Under the pieces are notes generated by a model, which was not told where the DNA came from, did no database searches, and worked only from the letters and a program-made list of their open reading frames with translations. A DNA stretch of 64,000 nucleotides from Berberis thunbergii (lineage: Eukaryota > Streptophyta > Magnoliopsida > Ranunculales > Berberidaceae): assembly GCA_003290165.1 (NCBI GenBank), contig QNQO01009198.1, positions 1-64,000 of the forward strand, given 5' to 3'. Positions 1 to 11,692 of this stretch are shown one piece after another. The number at the start of each line of letters is the position of its first letter. Position 1 is the first letter of the stretch. Position numbers and translations under genes: made by a program.

Positions 1-153
1 ATATTAATATAGAGTTGATTCTTATATCACCTGGTGATTTGATGCAACATTTGCCAAGGAAAGCTTTCTGTTAATCATTTAGTTTCTAATGAATCTAAGA
101 TATAAAAATATTGATTATCTGCTGACATTTCCCCTTTTCCTTTTTGATGTCAG

Positions 154-2415
154 AGCAAGTGAAGAAAAGCATCCCAAGATTACTTATGCAGACCTTTACC
201 AGGTAATTGTGATTAGTCTTCTCAAATTGTTGCGTGAGTTTCATAGATAAAAGTTTTTGGGAGCTAAGTTACTTTTTATCTTTAATTAATTATTTTCCCC
301 TCATTTTTTGGGGTTTACATCATTGTTAAGAATCACAACAGCATTAGTGAGGAAGAGGAACTTGGATCCCTTTTTTCATTTACTTTTCATAATGAGTTGA
401 ATGAAGTGAAACCATAGAATTTCTTATTTACTTTTTGTCAATGACACAAACTCAGAATTCCACACTAGCTCAATGTGAGATCATACAAAGTCAGTACTAT
501 CTCTGGTTTATAAGCAGCTATGTTAGACAACGAATGCCTGTCCATGTAGAACTTACAAGTGCTTTTGAATGATATATTTTTGGAAATGGTGTATGCCATC
601 TTTAAGATTGTATGTTATTATTAAATCAGTCTTTACTAAAGGACATTTTGTCATTATGTTGTTTCCTGTTGATTGAAGAGGTTGAACACACAAGCACACA
701 TTCATGTATACAGATATTTGGCTAATTTAGGCTATGACAGTAGTTTACTTTGGACAAAATAAAATCTTGGACTATTTTTGTTCTATATTTATCCTAACCT
801 TACTTGTTTTATTTATCTATTTATTTTTATTTAGATCCTCAGTTAACTCATCTTTACATTGATTGATGTTATCAGCTTGCGGGAGTTATTGCGGTAGAGG
901 TCACTGGTGGGCCTACCATTGACTTTGTTCCTGGTAGAAAGGTGTGCTAGTAACATATTTTTGGGAAATTAGTTACTTATCTATTGCTAATCACTTGTTA
1001 GTGACTTTTTTTGTTTATCTTATCAGGATTCACTGGTTTCTCCAAGGGAAGGACGCCTTCCAGATGCTAAGAAAGGTAACACAGAACCTTCTTGATGTTT
1101 ACATTAGGAAACTTGTATCTTATGAGCTTAATGTTCACCTTGATGATGCGTTTGTTGATTTACTATCCATTTCTAGAGAGAAATTAATGCACAGAATTAT
1201 TAAACTGTCTTTGCAACACTCAACAACTGAGTCACTTGAAACATTCATTGATAACTGTGGCTTGTAGGCGTGCAACATTTGAGGGATATTTTCTATCGGA
1301 TGGGTCTGTCAGACAAAGATATAGTAGCATTATCTGGAGGACACACATTGGTAACCATCTTACAGAGTTTCATCTACCTATTGTGCATGTTTGTATATAG
1401 ACACATCTATACGGTTTAGTTGGTTTTGGCATTGTAGGGAAGGGCACATCCTGAAAGATCAGGCTTTGATGGTGCATGGACAAATGAGCCTCTTAAGTTT
1501 GATAACTCCTACTTTGTGTAAGAAGCAAGGAACAACATCATTTTTGCAATAGCATTTATCTTTGTTTGAAACATTTTAGAGTGACAAATTATATCTGACC
1601 ACAAGTATCACATGTATCAGGGAACTTCTAAAGGGAGATACAGAAGGTTTACTGAAGCTTCCCACTGACAAGGCTCTACTGGAAGATCCTTCGTTCCGTC
1701 AATATGTTGAACTGTATGCAAAGGTAATATTTCCTTGGACATACCATTTCTTCATGCTCAGTGACGTTACAACTGATATGCATCAATTGCTGGCTGACAA
1801 CTATTTCTGACACCCTTTGGCCTGGGCCATTGAGAGTTTCTTTAAGGGTCTCTTTAATCAGGGTAAGGCCTTAGGAAGATAATAATAACAATGAAAAAGT
1901 AGAAAAAAAGTAAAGCAATATTATTTAGATTGGCTTTTGTTATCCTTTTAAAGTAGGTATAATCAAAATCATGGTTTATGGTGTCGTCAGATATTATCAG
2001 TCGAGTGAATGGGAGGGTCACAGCGAACAGGCTTTGTGATCTAATTGTGAAATTTTTGGTCATTTTCATGTCTTACTGTATGTTGCTATGCACAAGTATA
2101 TTAATTGGTCAATTACATTTGAAGTTACGCTTGAGTTTCAAGACATGTTTCCTATTGTGGCAGGATGAAGATGCTTTCTTCAGAGACTATGCAGAATCAC
2201 ATAAGAAACTTTCCGAGCTAGGATTTACACCTTCCTCAGGTTCCCAGGTAGAGGCAAAGACTAGTACGATATTGGCACAAAGCGCCGTGGGAGTTGCCGT
2301 TGCTGCAGCAGTGGTTGTTCTTAGTTACATATATGAAATTCACAAAAAGCAAAGTGATGCTGATTTACTTGTTGGTGCATCTCAGTGCCAACCTACTCCC
2401 AATGAGTTCGAGTAA
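154..2415 (+). CDS. APX3: L-ascorbate peroxidase, peroxisomal membrane type (APX3-like), 3' seven exons
   Basis: Class I haem peroxidase that reduces hydrogen peroxide with ascorbate. Exons read as 154-202, 876-941, 1027-1075, 1268-1350, 1438-1517, 1621-1723 and 2164-2415, all bounded by AG/GT and staying in frame; the last ends in TAA. About 226 residues are visible. The 5' exons with the distal Arg/Trp/His lie outside the window. Seen: the proximal haem-ligand motif SGGHTL at the end of exon 1268-1350, then HPERSGF with the ascorbate-binding Arg and GAW with the proximal Trp (Arg172 and Trp179 in pea cytosolic numbering). The last exon adds a hydrophobic Ala/Val-rich membrane segment of about 20 residues after the catalytic domain, as in tail-anchored APX3 proteins of the peroxisome membrane. 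Odd point: about 26 residues follow the membrane segment, starting EIHKKQ, where APX3 proteins usually end in a very short basic tail. Family assignment is secure; the compartment is inferred from the tail. Confidence 0.93.
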
Positions 2416-2769
2416 AACTCACATATAGACCCATTGCTAATTGCTTCTATCAAATAACAAGTCATCTATCTGTACTTAGTACCTTAGTTTGAACTTGGAA
2501 GCATAGGTTTTATTTGTTCGTGAATAATGTACTTTTGGGCTTGAAGCATAGATTATATTGTTGAATCGTGTACTAAATGGAAATCAACCTGTTATCAGGA
2601 GAATGCAATCGCAATGACAATACCAATATATTATGTGTGTGGGTGTGTGTGTGGTCAACTGTTTAGAAAGTTTTGAAAATCTCTCTATGCTTATTCAATA
2701 TGAACTGTAAGGCTTCTGTCAGAAAACTACTTTCATATATGGAATATGATAACTTAACTTTGTGGATCC
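2416..2769. other. APX 3' flank, no gene seen
   Basis: Probable 3' UTR and downstream flank of the APX gene. It is AT-rich, with a short TG-repeat tract near 2635-2653. I see no open frame of interest. Confidence 0.5.
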
Positions 2770-3191
2770 TAGTGGTGTTCATGGTTTGGTTTTAATCCCA
2801 AAACCGACTTATATCAACTGGTTTTACAAGATCCAACTAAACCGATCTGAATGTGTAATGAAACCAAATAAAATTCAATAAAATGGAAGACTGAACTGAT
2901 AAAAACTATGCTAAATCGATTTAAACTGAATTGACAAAAAAAATGTATTATATTATTTTTTAAATTATACATATAAAATAAAATAAACTAGCTAAACCAA
3001 TTTACACCAAACAACAAAAATTATGTATTTATTAAAAAAAATTATGTATAAGTTCGGTTCGATTTCCTCATTTTTGTCTACTTTAAACTGAACTGATACT
3101 CCGGTTTCAAAATATTACAAACTATAACCGAAACAAAATCAAACCAAATTGATCGGTTTGATCGGTTCATTTGTTTTTCAGTTCACCCCTA
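2770..3191. mobile_element. Small non-autonomous hAT-type element, degenerate
   Basis: Begins TAGTGGTGTTCATGG and ends TTCACCCCTA, so the ends are inverted versions of TAG(G/T)GGTG. The interior is rich in AACCGA/CGGTTT words in opposite orientation at the two sides. Flanks are gtggatcc and gtggccgg, agreeing at the first four bases only, so the 8-bp target duplication is partly eroded. There is no coding capacity. Ends and internal words match the better preserved element at 34155-34560, so I place them in one group. Confidence 0.55.
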
Positions 3192-3986
3192 GTGGCCGGA
3201 TTCAGTCACCTCACTGAACATGGTTGTTCTTCCCATCTGTTTTACTTTGGTTTCTGGATCTAATCACCCCGGTCCCCACTGAGCGAGAGGTTGTTCTTCC
3301 TGTCCGTTTTTTACTTCACTTTTTTTTATATATAAATCAAGTTATCAAGGTTCGACAAAGTGAAGTTTTTTTACTGGTGGTTGAGGTTGGATTAGTTGGT
3401 CTTTATAGCCGTTTCTGGTTCAACACACAGACACTTTCACTTTTCCTATTTCCAGTATACAAAATTTCTTTTTGAGTTCTTCCTCAACCCCCATTATTCC
3501 CACTTTTAATGTTTCCTATTCTTAGTAGAGGAATCCTGATTCTATCATTTACATCTTGAGAGAGACGAAAAAGATGATCATGAATACTTGTGTTAGCAAC
3601 GTAACATAAATTTTCTTGTAATCGAGGTTTCTATGACTGAATTGTTCTAATAGCATAGATATGGCCTTTTGTTCTATTAGTTGAAAATTAAGACTATGCT
3701 TAGTTTAGCGCCAATACTTCAATTGTTTCACCTCAAAGCTTCACTACGGAATTACATCCGTTCATTTTGATAGGGTTAACTCCCAACTTCTGCCTCCATT
3801 GATGGACAGCGGGAAACACAAGAAATACAGATCCTTTGAGATCTAGACTCTTATCCCACTTCTCCAATCACTCTCACAAATCTCCTTATCTTTTCCTGTG
3901 ACAAAAGAAGAACAAACAAATGGGTTTCAAGGGCTCTATATGAGAAATTTGTGAAGCTTTGAAGTTATTTTTCCTTTAGAAACATC
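3192..3986. other. Intergenic, nothing recognised
   Basis: AT-rich sequence between two hAT elements. The short open frame near 3224-3475 has no recognisable domain, and I call no gene. Confidence 0.4.
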
Positions 3987-4637
3987 CAGTGACGGAGCCA
4001 AGATTTTTGTTAAAGGGGGCGGAGTGATGTCATAATTAATTAAATATAATATAAAATTAGTTACAAATGAACTTTTTTTAAATACAAAAATGGACTACAA
4101 CAAGACAATCATTGAAGATTATTACTACTTCTAGAAACACAACACAAGAGAAAGAATTAAATTGTTGATTACTACTACATGAAGAAAAGGATGAGGAGAT
4201 TGGGTTGCTTACGTTTTTTTATGGAGATGATCAACACAGTGATTAATGAAGGCACCTGTACCTAGAAGAAGAAATATAAGGTGGTTTGGACCCTACTGGA
4301 TCTTGTGAAGATGATCTCAAATAACTCAATAGTTAATAGATCTTTGAAAATGTTGAAATATGGGGGTTTCCCTCATCTTATCCAATTGATGGAGTGTGAA
4401 GGAGAAATTGTGGATTTTGGTTCCTTGGAGAGATTTGAGGGATTTAACCTCTATCTCTAACTCTAAAAGTAGAGTTTGGATTTGATATGTACATGATTTA
4501 AAGGATGAAGTCCTGGTTGAAATGAAAAGTGAGAACAGAGAGGCAAATAAAAAAATTATTTGGGGGACAAATATATAAAAAAAAAAAAATTCTTAAAAGT
4601 CAGTGGGGGCAAGTGCCCCCACGTGAATCCATGCCTG
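3987..4637. mobile_element. Non-autonomous hAT element with perfect 8-bp TSD
   Basis: A 651-bp element that starts CAGTGACGGAGCCA and ends TGAATCCATGCCTG, which are imperfect inverted repeats. It is bracketed by the perfect 8-bp direct repeat gaaacatc (3979-3986 and 4638-4645). The CAGTG-type end plus 8-bp TSD is typical of hAT elements, and plants carry many short elements starting CAGTGGCGGAGC. The interior is AT-rich with an A-tract and the palindromic GGGGGCAAGTGCCCCC near 4605-4620. No transposase frame. Confidence 0.78.
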
Positions 4638-5083
4638 GAAACATCTGTAGCGTCGTCTCTTTTCCGTCTTTAAACCTTAAGACAAAACGGAAGAGTGATT
4701 AAAGAGAGGGTGAAGAGATGGGTTTTTGGTTTACAACACAATCACAGGCACTCAAAGTTTTCTCACTTGTCAAAACTCCCAAACTCTAGAACTTGATCAC
4801 TTTCGTATTCTTTCAAACATTTCTTCAAACTACATATGGGTGATTCAAACTGCAGATATCAAATTCACGATCTATTTTCCCCTTTTAATCTGTAATTCAA
4901 ATTTTGATCCGCCAACCAGTATATGATGATTTAACACATATAGATGGACCGTAATCTACACAAAACACGTCAAACAAAAGTGGAAGTTTATCAAGACGGC
5001 GTTCTAGAGCTTCAAATCTCAATCGGCATCGACCACGTAAAAAAAATGTCTTTCTTATTGAGATAAGGAGAAAGAAAAGACAA
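4638..5083. other. Intergenic, nothing recognised
   Basis: Sequence between the hAT element and the SINE. Short frames on both strands have no recognisable domain. Confidence 0.35.
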
Positions 5084-5253
5084 AGGGTTATGGTCGAGTG
5101 GTTAAGGCCTTGTGGGATTAGTCCACAGGTCTTGCTTCGAGACCCTCCGCGGCATCGTTTCTTTCGGGGTGATGTTGACCTATAGGTGGCACCTCGAGGG
5201 TAGGTTACGGATCCTATAAAAACCGGCTCAACTTCAAAAAAAAAAAAAAAAAG
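5084..5253 (+). mobile_element. tRNA-derived SINE
   Basis: Short retroposon of about 170 bp. The 5' part carries an internal Pol III box A, TGGTCGAGTGG (5091-5101), fitting TRGYNNAGNGG, and a box B-like GCTTCGAGACC (5134-5144). The 3' end is an A-tract (5236-5252). Flanks gagaaagaaaaga and gagaagaaaaatg look like a worn target duplication. The body cannot fold into a full tRNA after box A, so it is a SINE rather than a tRNA gene. A shorter relative lies at 22683-22756 and shares the 3' sequence GGATCCT(A)TAAAAACC before its A-tract. Confidence 0.75.
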
Positions 5254-6140
5254 AAGAGAGAAGAAAAATGAGTTTTTGGGCAATTTAGAGTTTTAATGTA
5301 AAATAGTCTAAAATTAGTCTTTACGTGGACTTAATGATTCTGTCAGAAAACGAGTGTCAGACTCAATTAGTTTTTAAAATGAGTGTCAAACTCTAATAGG
5401 CATAAATTAATGATTGTCAATCTAAAAAAAAAAAAACCTTTCTTTAACTGTTTTTATTAACCATGTACTTCTAGAATTTTGGAGCGTTTTAATCGTGCTC
5501 TTCATTGATGTTCTACTAGTTATTGAAAGATAGCGGCTTAAAAAGACGATTTAATTATCTGAAAAATATTGGTTTTTTAATTGTTTTGTGTTTCTCGGTA
5601 GATTCAGTAATGTTACCAATAAAAGGGCATACTATGGAAGACTATTAAATTCATCAAAAAAGTTTGTTGTCCAAATATTTTTTGTTGAAACGCTCTATTT
5701 TTTATACTTTTTATTATTATTATTTTTAATTATCGCACTATGAAGAATGGTTGCGATGAGAAATGCTCAATTTCAATGTTTTCTTCAGCAGTTTTATTGA
5801 TTTTACTTACACTCCATATGATTATCTAGAAACAATTCGTGACCCAACTATTTTTTGTTGGATGGACTCACGTACTTCCACTATGAAGAAAGATCGTGAT
5901 AAAAATACCAGTTCCATTTCCAAGTTTTTATTGGTATAGCATCATTGATGTTACTACTAATTAAAGACATGATCCATGAAGACCATTTGATTCTCCGAAA
6001 GTATTCTAGCTAGTTTACGTCAAACCAAAGTTTTGCTAATAGGTGGTGTTTTATGTGAAAAATCGACTTGGTCCAATAAAATTGAATTTTGATTTTTTTT
6101 ATTTAAAAGCTAAATATGAATTGTTTGTCAGACCAATGTC
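5254..6140. repeat. Diverged tandem repeats, AT-rich
   Basis: AT-rich DNA in which phrases of the type 'cattgatgtta..' and 'aactattttttgttg' recur roughly every 190-240 bp between about 5500 and 6010 with heavy divergence. No gene. The repeat call rests on reading by eye. Confidence 0.3.
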
Positions 6141-6448
6141 GATTTTTTTTTTGGTCAAACACGAAGATGTTTATTAAGGAAAGAAAATGAAACAAAAAAA
6201 CAAAGATAAACATTTCTATATCAAGGAATGCCAAGACACCATGAAAGTGTCAAAACCCAAATCCCTAAACAAATTACAAGTCAAACCCATCATCCACAAC
6301 AATTCTCTAATATCGATAAAGATAGAGTGTTCTGATCTGATCTGTTGAGTCCTTCAAATACCCTTTTATTTCTTTTTTTCCACACACACCACATGAGAAC
6401 GTGAGGGACCCTACGCCATAACCACACCCCCCGACGGGAAGGATTACC

Positions 6449-9400
6449 TTAAGACCACCAACTTAGCCAATCTAAAATGGAGCCTTGAAACATCAAATTC
6501 AAACCAAATTCTGACAAGAAACTGTTCGAAATGGATTTTGAGAAACTACAATGAAGCATCAAATGGTCCAGCGTCTCGTCAATTTCATTGCAAAGCACAC
6601 AAAGACTCCCTGTGTGGATTCCTCTTTTCCTTAACATATCTTTAGTCAAGATCTTCTCATGCAACACTGACCAACTAAAGAAATTAATCCGAGAAAAAAG
6701 GTTTTTCACCCATACCAGATTTTTGTGAGAGGAAATGAAGGGATTAGAGTGGTCTCATAATGAGGTACAGCCAACATATCCAAAAATTCTTTCACCGAGA
6801 AGCCCACACCTTTACCCTTCCACACCAAACTATCAAATGCCTCTGAGAGCATCTGTCTATCCAACAGATGCATTAGATTAGCGAACTCTTCTAGCTCCCC
6901 AGTATTTAGGGGTCTTTGAAAGGAAAGATCCCAAGAATTGTCGTTAGACCAAAAATTGCTCACACTCCCATATTGATTGTTGTTAATGATAAACAACATT
7001 GGAAACAGATCCTTCAAAGATTGGTTACTACACCAAAAATCATGCCAGAAAGATATGAGATCACCATTTCCACATTGGAGAGAGGTGTGAGGGTAGAAGC
7101 CCTTGCGCATCGGGAGATGGACTTCCACAAAGAACATCCGTAGGTAGTGTACTTAATTCTCTTTTCCCAAACCCATCTATTGCGCCCATATTGTCCATAA
7201 TGAGAGATTTCCATAAATTATCATTTTCTTCTGCAAATCGCCAAAACCACTTAAAAAGTAATGCAATATTGAAAGTGAGCACCTGACGAATGCCTAAACC
7301 ACCTCAAGATTTAGGGCAACAATTTTCTCCCAGCCCACTAAATGCATCTTTCTAGAGTTATGAGTAGAACCCCAAAGGAAATCGCGCATGATCTGTTCCA
7401 TCTTGGCTGCTATTGAACATGGAACCTTGATAAGAGACAAAATAAACACCAGGATAGAAGCTAATGTGGATTGTACAAGAGCTAGTCTGTCTGCTTTAGA
7501 GAAAATTTTGTGTTTCCAAGACGCTAGTTTCGATTCCATCCTTTCGATCGTCTCATCCCACACAACTTTACTTTAAAACCAGCCCCAAAAGGCATGCCCA
7601 AGTACTTAACTGGAAGATGACCCGCTGAACAACCCAATAAACCCGCCAACTTGTGCAGATGAAGGACATCTCCAATAGGCAACACCCTTGATTTGTGAAA
7701 GTTGATTTTCAGACTTGAAATAACTTCAAACCAAAACATAATTCTTTTAAGAGCAAGAACCTGAGAAGCGGAAGCATCACAAAAGAGGATAGTATCATCC
7801 GCATACTGAAGAATAGAAACAGGCGGACTACCCTCCGCGACAGAAAACCCTCTCACTAGGCCAACATCAACCGCTTTAAGAATCATTTGTGTTAGACTTT
7901 CTGCTGCTATAGTAAAAAGATGAGGAGACAGGGGATCGCCTTGGCGCAAGCCTTCCGAGCTATTGAAAAACCCGTGCAGCTGACCATTAATCTTCAGAGA
8001 GAAATTAGTTGTAGATTTGTAAGTGCAAAGCCAATGAATCCATTTGGAGTCAAACCCCATGCGAGCCATTACCAAATCCAAGTATCTCTAAGAGACGTTG
8101 TCAAAGGCTTTGGAGAAATCTAATTTGATAACGAGCCCTAGAACACCTTGTTTTTTCTAGAATCAATAATTTCATTGGCCAATCAAAGGGCTATCAACCA
8201 CCTGTCTTCCACTGACTGCTGCACTTTGAAAAAGAGAAATAACTGAATGAAGAACTATTTTCAATCTGTTAGCCAACACCTTGGCAATAATCTTATAGGC
8301 CCCATTCAAAATACTGATAGGTCTAAAATCTTTGACTGTTTGCATTTTCGCACATTTAGGAATAAGCGAGATGATAGTGGTGTTCAACCGCCAATCAAGA
8401 AAACTTCTCGAGTTAAAATTTTCAACAACTTTCAGAAAATCAATTTTGATTACCTCCCACATTTTCAAATAGAACACCATTGAGAAACCATCAAGACCTA
8501 GAGAAACTTCAGATTTAGTTCTTCCATTGCCACTCTAATTTCCATCTCTTTAAAAATAATCTACCACGGCGGTAGCCGTAGACTGGGAGAAGAACTTGAA
8601 GGTAATCCCCGAGAAGAAAGGTCACCACTCCTCCTTTTCATAGAACAACTCCTTGAAGTGAGATATCAATAGTTCTCTAATACTAACTTCATCCACTACC
8701 AACTCCTGACCCATGCTAAGAGCTTCAATGAAGTTAAATAGTCTGCGTCTGTTAGCCAAGTTATGAAAGAATTTGGACCTCTGATCCATATGACAAACCC
8801 AATTGACTCCCGATCTGATCCTCCAACACTCCTCATCTCTTTTGGTTAATGTTGTCCACTCTTGATATAGCTGCACTCTACAAGACCTCTCCTCAGCAGT
8901 CAGGTTTCTGATATCTTCATCAGCATCAATGTTAGCAATTAAGGCAGAAATATTTTGAATACATAAATTTGTCTTACCCCAAATTTTAATCCTCCAACTT
9001 TTAAGGTTGCATCTGAGAGCCTTAAGCTTCCACCATAAATAGTAGCCAGGGTAGCCAGAAACTACTGAGTTGTTCCACCAAGCTTTCATCTCCTCTGCTA
9101 GGGTAGGGTGATCAAACCTACCATTATCAAATGAAAAAAAGCGAGTACAGCCACCTACAGACGAGTTCGCAAGCAAAATCACGTGATGGTTAGAACCTGC
9201 TACACCCTTGAGTCATTCAACTTTATCACCAAATTTGTCAATCCAATCCACCGAAGCCAGAAATCGATCAAGTCGATAAAGGATAGGACGATCTCTCCGA
9301 TTTGACCATGTGAATTTCCCCCTTTTAGATTGAAATCAGCGAGTTCCACCTCATTAATGAACTGATTGAATTTCTGCATGCTCATGGACCTCCTCCTGCA

Positions 9401-9865
9401 TCCTTTTTTTTTCATTCATATGACGGACAACATTGAAATCACCCGCTAACACCCATGGCGATTGCACCCAACCAACAATGTCATATAATTCTTCCTAGAA
9501 GTGTCCGGTTAGCGATGGATCACACGGACCATAAATGTTAGTCCCTGACCAAAATGAGTTATCCGAGATCATTTGAAATTGAATAGAAAGGGAAAAAGCT
9601 CCTTTCAACACTTCCCTCATCTGCAAAAATCAGCATCCCAAATAGCTAAAAGGCCTCCCGAGTTGCCAATAGATTCCACCATAGCCCAATCAAAAGAGCT
9701 ATCACCCCACAATTTTTTGATAAATTCTCTAGAGCATCTCTCCAATTTCGTTTCCTGAATGAAAACAAGGTCTGGACGATTCTCTGAAATTAATCTACGA
9801 CAACCTCTTTGCCTCTCAGTATTTCTGAGCCCCCTACAATTCCACGAAAGAATTTTGAGATTCAT
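6449..9865 (-). pseudogene. LINE ORF2: endonuclease, reverse transcriptase, zf-RVT (frameshifted)
   Basis: Enzyme that nicks target DNA and copies the LINE RNA in the nucleus. From 9865 the frame opens MNLKILSWNCRGL, the standard start of a plant LINE apurinic-type endonuclease, with FIQETKL following. The second endonuclease half (about 9415-9200) is in another frame. The linker 9182-8622 contains the usual tryptophan-rich 'WWKLK' region and a long polar stretch. RT motifs follow: FRPISILNGAYKIIAKVLANR (split by eye, 8480-8172), GLRQGDPLSPHLF and QYADDTILF (8081-7524), then a C-terminal zinc-binding domain with WSVLHEKILTKDML, CVLCNEIDETLDHLMLHC (about 6709-6449). Stops and frameshifts separate all segments, so no protein is expected. 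Confidence 0.85.
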
Positions 9866-10032
9866 GAAAAACCTTCAACCCCGGGGTTGTTGCACTTGTC
9901 CATTGTTTTGTCAGATACTGTACCCTGCGCTGCAACTTGAACCATATCTAAAGCTCTGTTTTCATCCTGACTGATGTCTACTCCCACTGTCAAGTCAATT
10001 TCTTTAAAATTCGAACGATCTGATGCTTCTTC

Positions 10033-11040
10033 CTAAGTTGAATGACAGTCAGAGACAGAAGGCTCGACGCTGTCATTGACCCTAGAAACAAACCCTGGAG
10101 ACTTGTCAGAAGTTTGTTCGCTAGGGAGTAGAAACCCAAGATTTTCTGTCTGTGGGACCTCGAAGCCTGGGGGAGCGCCTACGTGATCTGGTGTAGATGA
10201 GAAACTCTCCGAATGAGAAACACATAGTTTTGTAGACAAACCATGGACTTCAACACATTGTTCTGCTAGTGGCTCGAAACCCGGGGGGTAAGGGAGAGAT
10301 ATCGAACACTCCTGGGTCTGGTTGGAAGACTCTCCCCTTGCCAGCCCAGCAGGGGCACTACATCCTTTACGTTCTACCTGCCCTACTTTGTTGGTTGAGC
10401 TTGATTTGGTGGATCTCTTTTGAAGCATGAACTAGATATGGTTGGAAAAACTGAAAAATTGGCCCATTCAACGGCTCTGTCACGTTGTGCTTTTCTAGCC
10501 AGCTTTCGATCCCTGCGGGCCTGCATAGACATCTTGGTCAAAAGGGGGTCCAAGTTGAAGACAACTTCTTTCACTACTTCTAAAACCTTCCAATAATTGC
10601 CAAATGTCTGTTGATCATTAGAGTTGGCCAAATTATGTTCCGAAAAAGACTTGGGCCCCTTGTCAGGTGAAGGCCCAACAATACCTTTGTCTTTATCCTG
10701 CTGAGATGGACGAGCTGACTCGTACATCGAGTTACCAACTTTACTCGCTGAAACGACACGAGAAGCAGGGGAATGGGGAAGCGTTTGGGTATTGCCGGGG
10801 AGATTGATCACTCAATGTCAGCAACCTAGGAGGCGGCTCGTATGCCTCGCATGAGGTCACGTGTGGAGAGTTAGCGAAGACCAAGAAAGTTGTGTGTCCA
10901 AACGGAAGAGCAACAGGTGTCCACTGAATCACTGAATCAGACAACTCTATCAATGACCTTGCAAGATTCTTTCTTGCAATGGGATCTGGAGAAAGATGAT
11001 TGCCTCATACTTGAGACAAGAAATCAATGGAAGAATCCCG
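10033..11040 (-). pseudogene. LINE ORF1 remnant (gag-like, C-terminal part)
   Basis: Upstream of ORF2 on the same strand, three overlapping frames (about 10953-10741, 10811-10383, 10428-10033) encode a low-complexity Ser/Pro-rich protein with repeated PPGFE-type motifs (YPPGFEP, APPGFEV). Plant LINE ORF1 proteins commonly have such a C-terminal region behind an N-terminal nucleic-acid-binding domain. I do not see that domain or a CCHC knuckle here, so the N-terminal part is missing or too decayed. The function as RNA-binding ORF1 is inferred from position and family. Confidence 0.55.
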
Positions 11041-11045
11041 ATGAA

Positions 11046-11373
11046 TAGAGGTTTGTTAAGTCCTATTTGATATTAATCCAAATTTAATATTGTTATAATG
11101 TGGTTTCTGTTGTACATCCATTAGTTCAACAACAATGACAAACACACAATATAGTGGAAGAAGAAGGGGGATCTCTTACTATCTATCTTATATTGGTAGT
11201 AGTAGCAGTAGCACTAGCAGTAGCAATAGCAGCAGAGATAATACTTTTATATAAGGATAACAAATAAAACCTTAATACACAAGTCTATACACATCACAAT
11301 CTCTAATGTGGCCATCCACATACTTAACAACATTCGTAACAAATTCGAGTTTTTTTGCACCAAGAGTAAATAA
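11046..11373. repeat. Host flank with an (AGTAGC)-like trinucleotide microsatellite
   Basis: Non-coding DNA downstream of the LINE's 5' end. Positions about 11197-11240 are an imperfect AGTAGC/AGCAGT repeat. Nothing else recognised. Confidence 0.45.
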
Positions 11374-11670
11374 TATTAAGGATTAATTTGAGTTTGGGTC
11401 CTATAGCTTGTACCAATTTTGAGTTTGGTCATAAAATCACGTTAACGATTAACACTCCGCTAGTTAATTGACTGAATTTATATTTTTTTTGAAATAATAT
11501 TGACCTTGTTATAGATAAATTTAGACTTTCGGTTCGATCTACAATTTGTATCAGCTTCGCGTTTAGGTTTTACACTTGTAACAGAGAATTGATGATCAAT
11601 GTGGTCTTGGGACTCAGACTAAATCAAAATTGGTACAAACTATGGGATCCAAATGCAAATCAACCCTAAC
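11374..11670. mobile_element. MITE with long terminal inverted repeats
   Basis: About 300 bp. The left end (TTAAGGATTAATTTGAG, then TTTGGGTCCTATAGCTTGTA) and the reverse complement of the right end (TTAGGGTTGATTTGCA, then TTTGGATCCCATAGTTTGTA) match over about 50 bp. There is no coding capacity. ATTAAGG occurs at both borders and may belong to the target duplication, but the exact border and therefore the superfamily (Mutator-like or Harbinger-like) cannot be fixed by eye. Confidence 0.6.
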
Positions 11671-11675
11671 ATTAA

Positions 11676-11692
11676 GGGGCGGGGGGGCGGGG
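11676..11692 (+). other. G-quadruplex-capable G-tract
   Basis: GGGGCGGGGGGGCGGGG. If the central run of seven Gs is counted as two runs, this gives four runs of at least three Gs with one-base loops, which meets the usual G4 rule. It stands immediately beside the MITE at 11374-11670 in otherwise AT-rich DNA. Confidence 0.5.

Larger units (their letters stand above)
6141..11045 (-). mobile_element. L1-type LINE (non-LTR retrotransposon), decayed
   Basis: About 4.9 kb on the minus strand. Going 5' to 3' it holds an ORF1 remnant (about 11040-10033), the ORF2 endonuclease (from 9865), linker, reverse transcriptase with the YADD catalytic motif, and a C-terminal Cys/His zinc-binding domain (to 6449). 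It ends at a short A-tract (T-run near 6143-6150 on the plus strand). Frames are broken many times, so it is inactive. No clear target duplication was found, and the 5' end is only approximate; it may be 5'-truncated because no complete ORF1 N-terminal domain is visible. Confidence 0.82.

Noticed and set aside
5091..5144. Apparent tRNA gene (box A and box B motifs)
   Set aside because: There is no acceptor or anticodon stem pairing and the sequence ends in an A-tract with worn duplications; it is a SINE.
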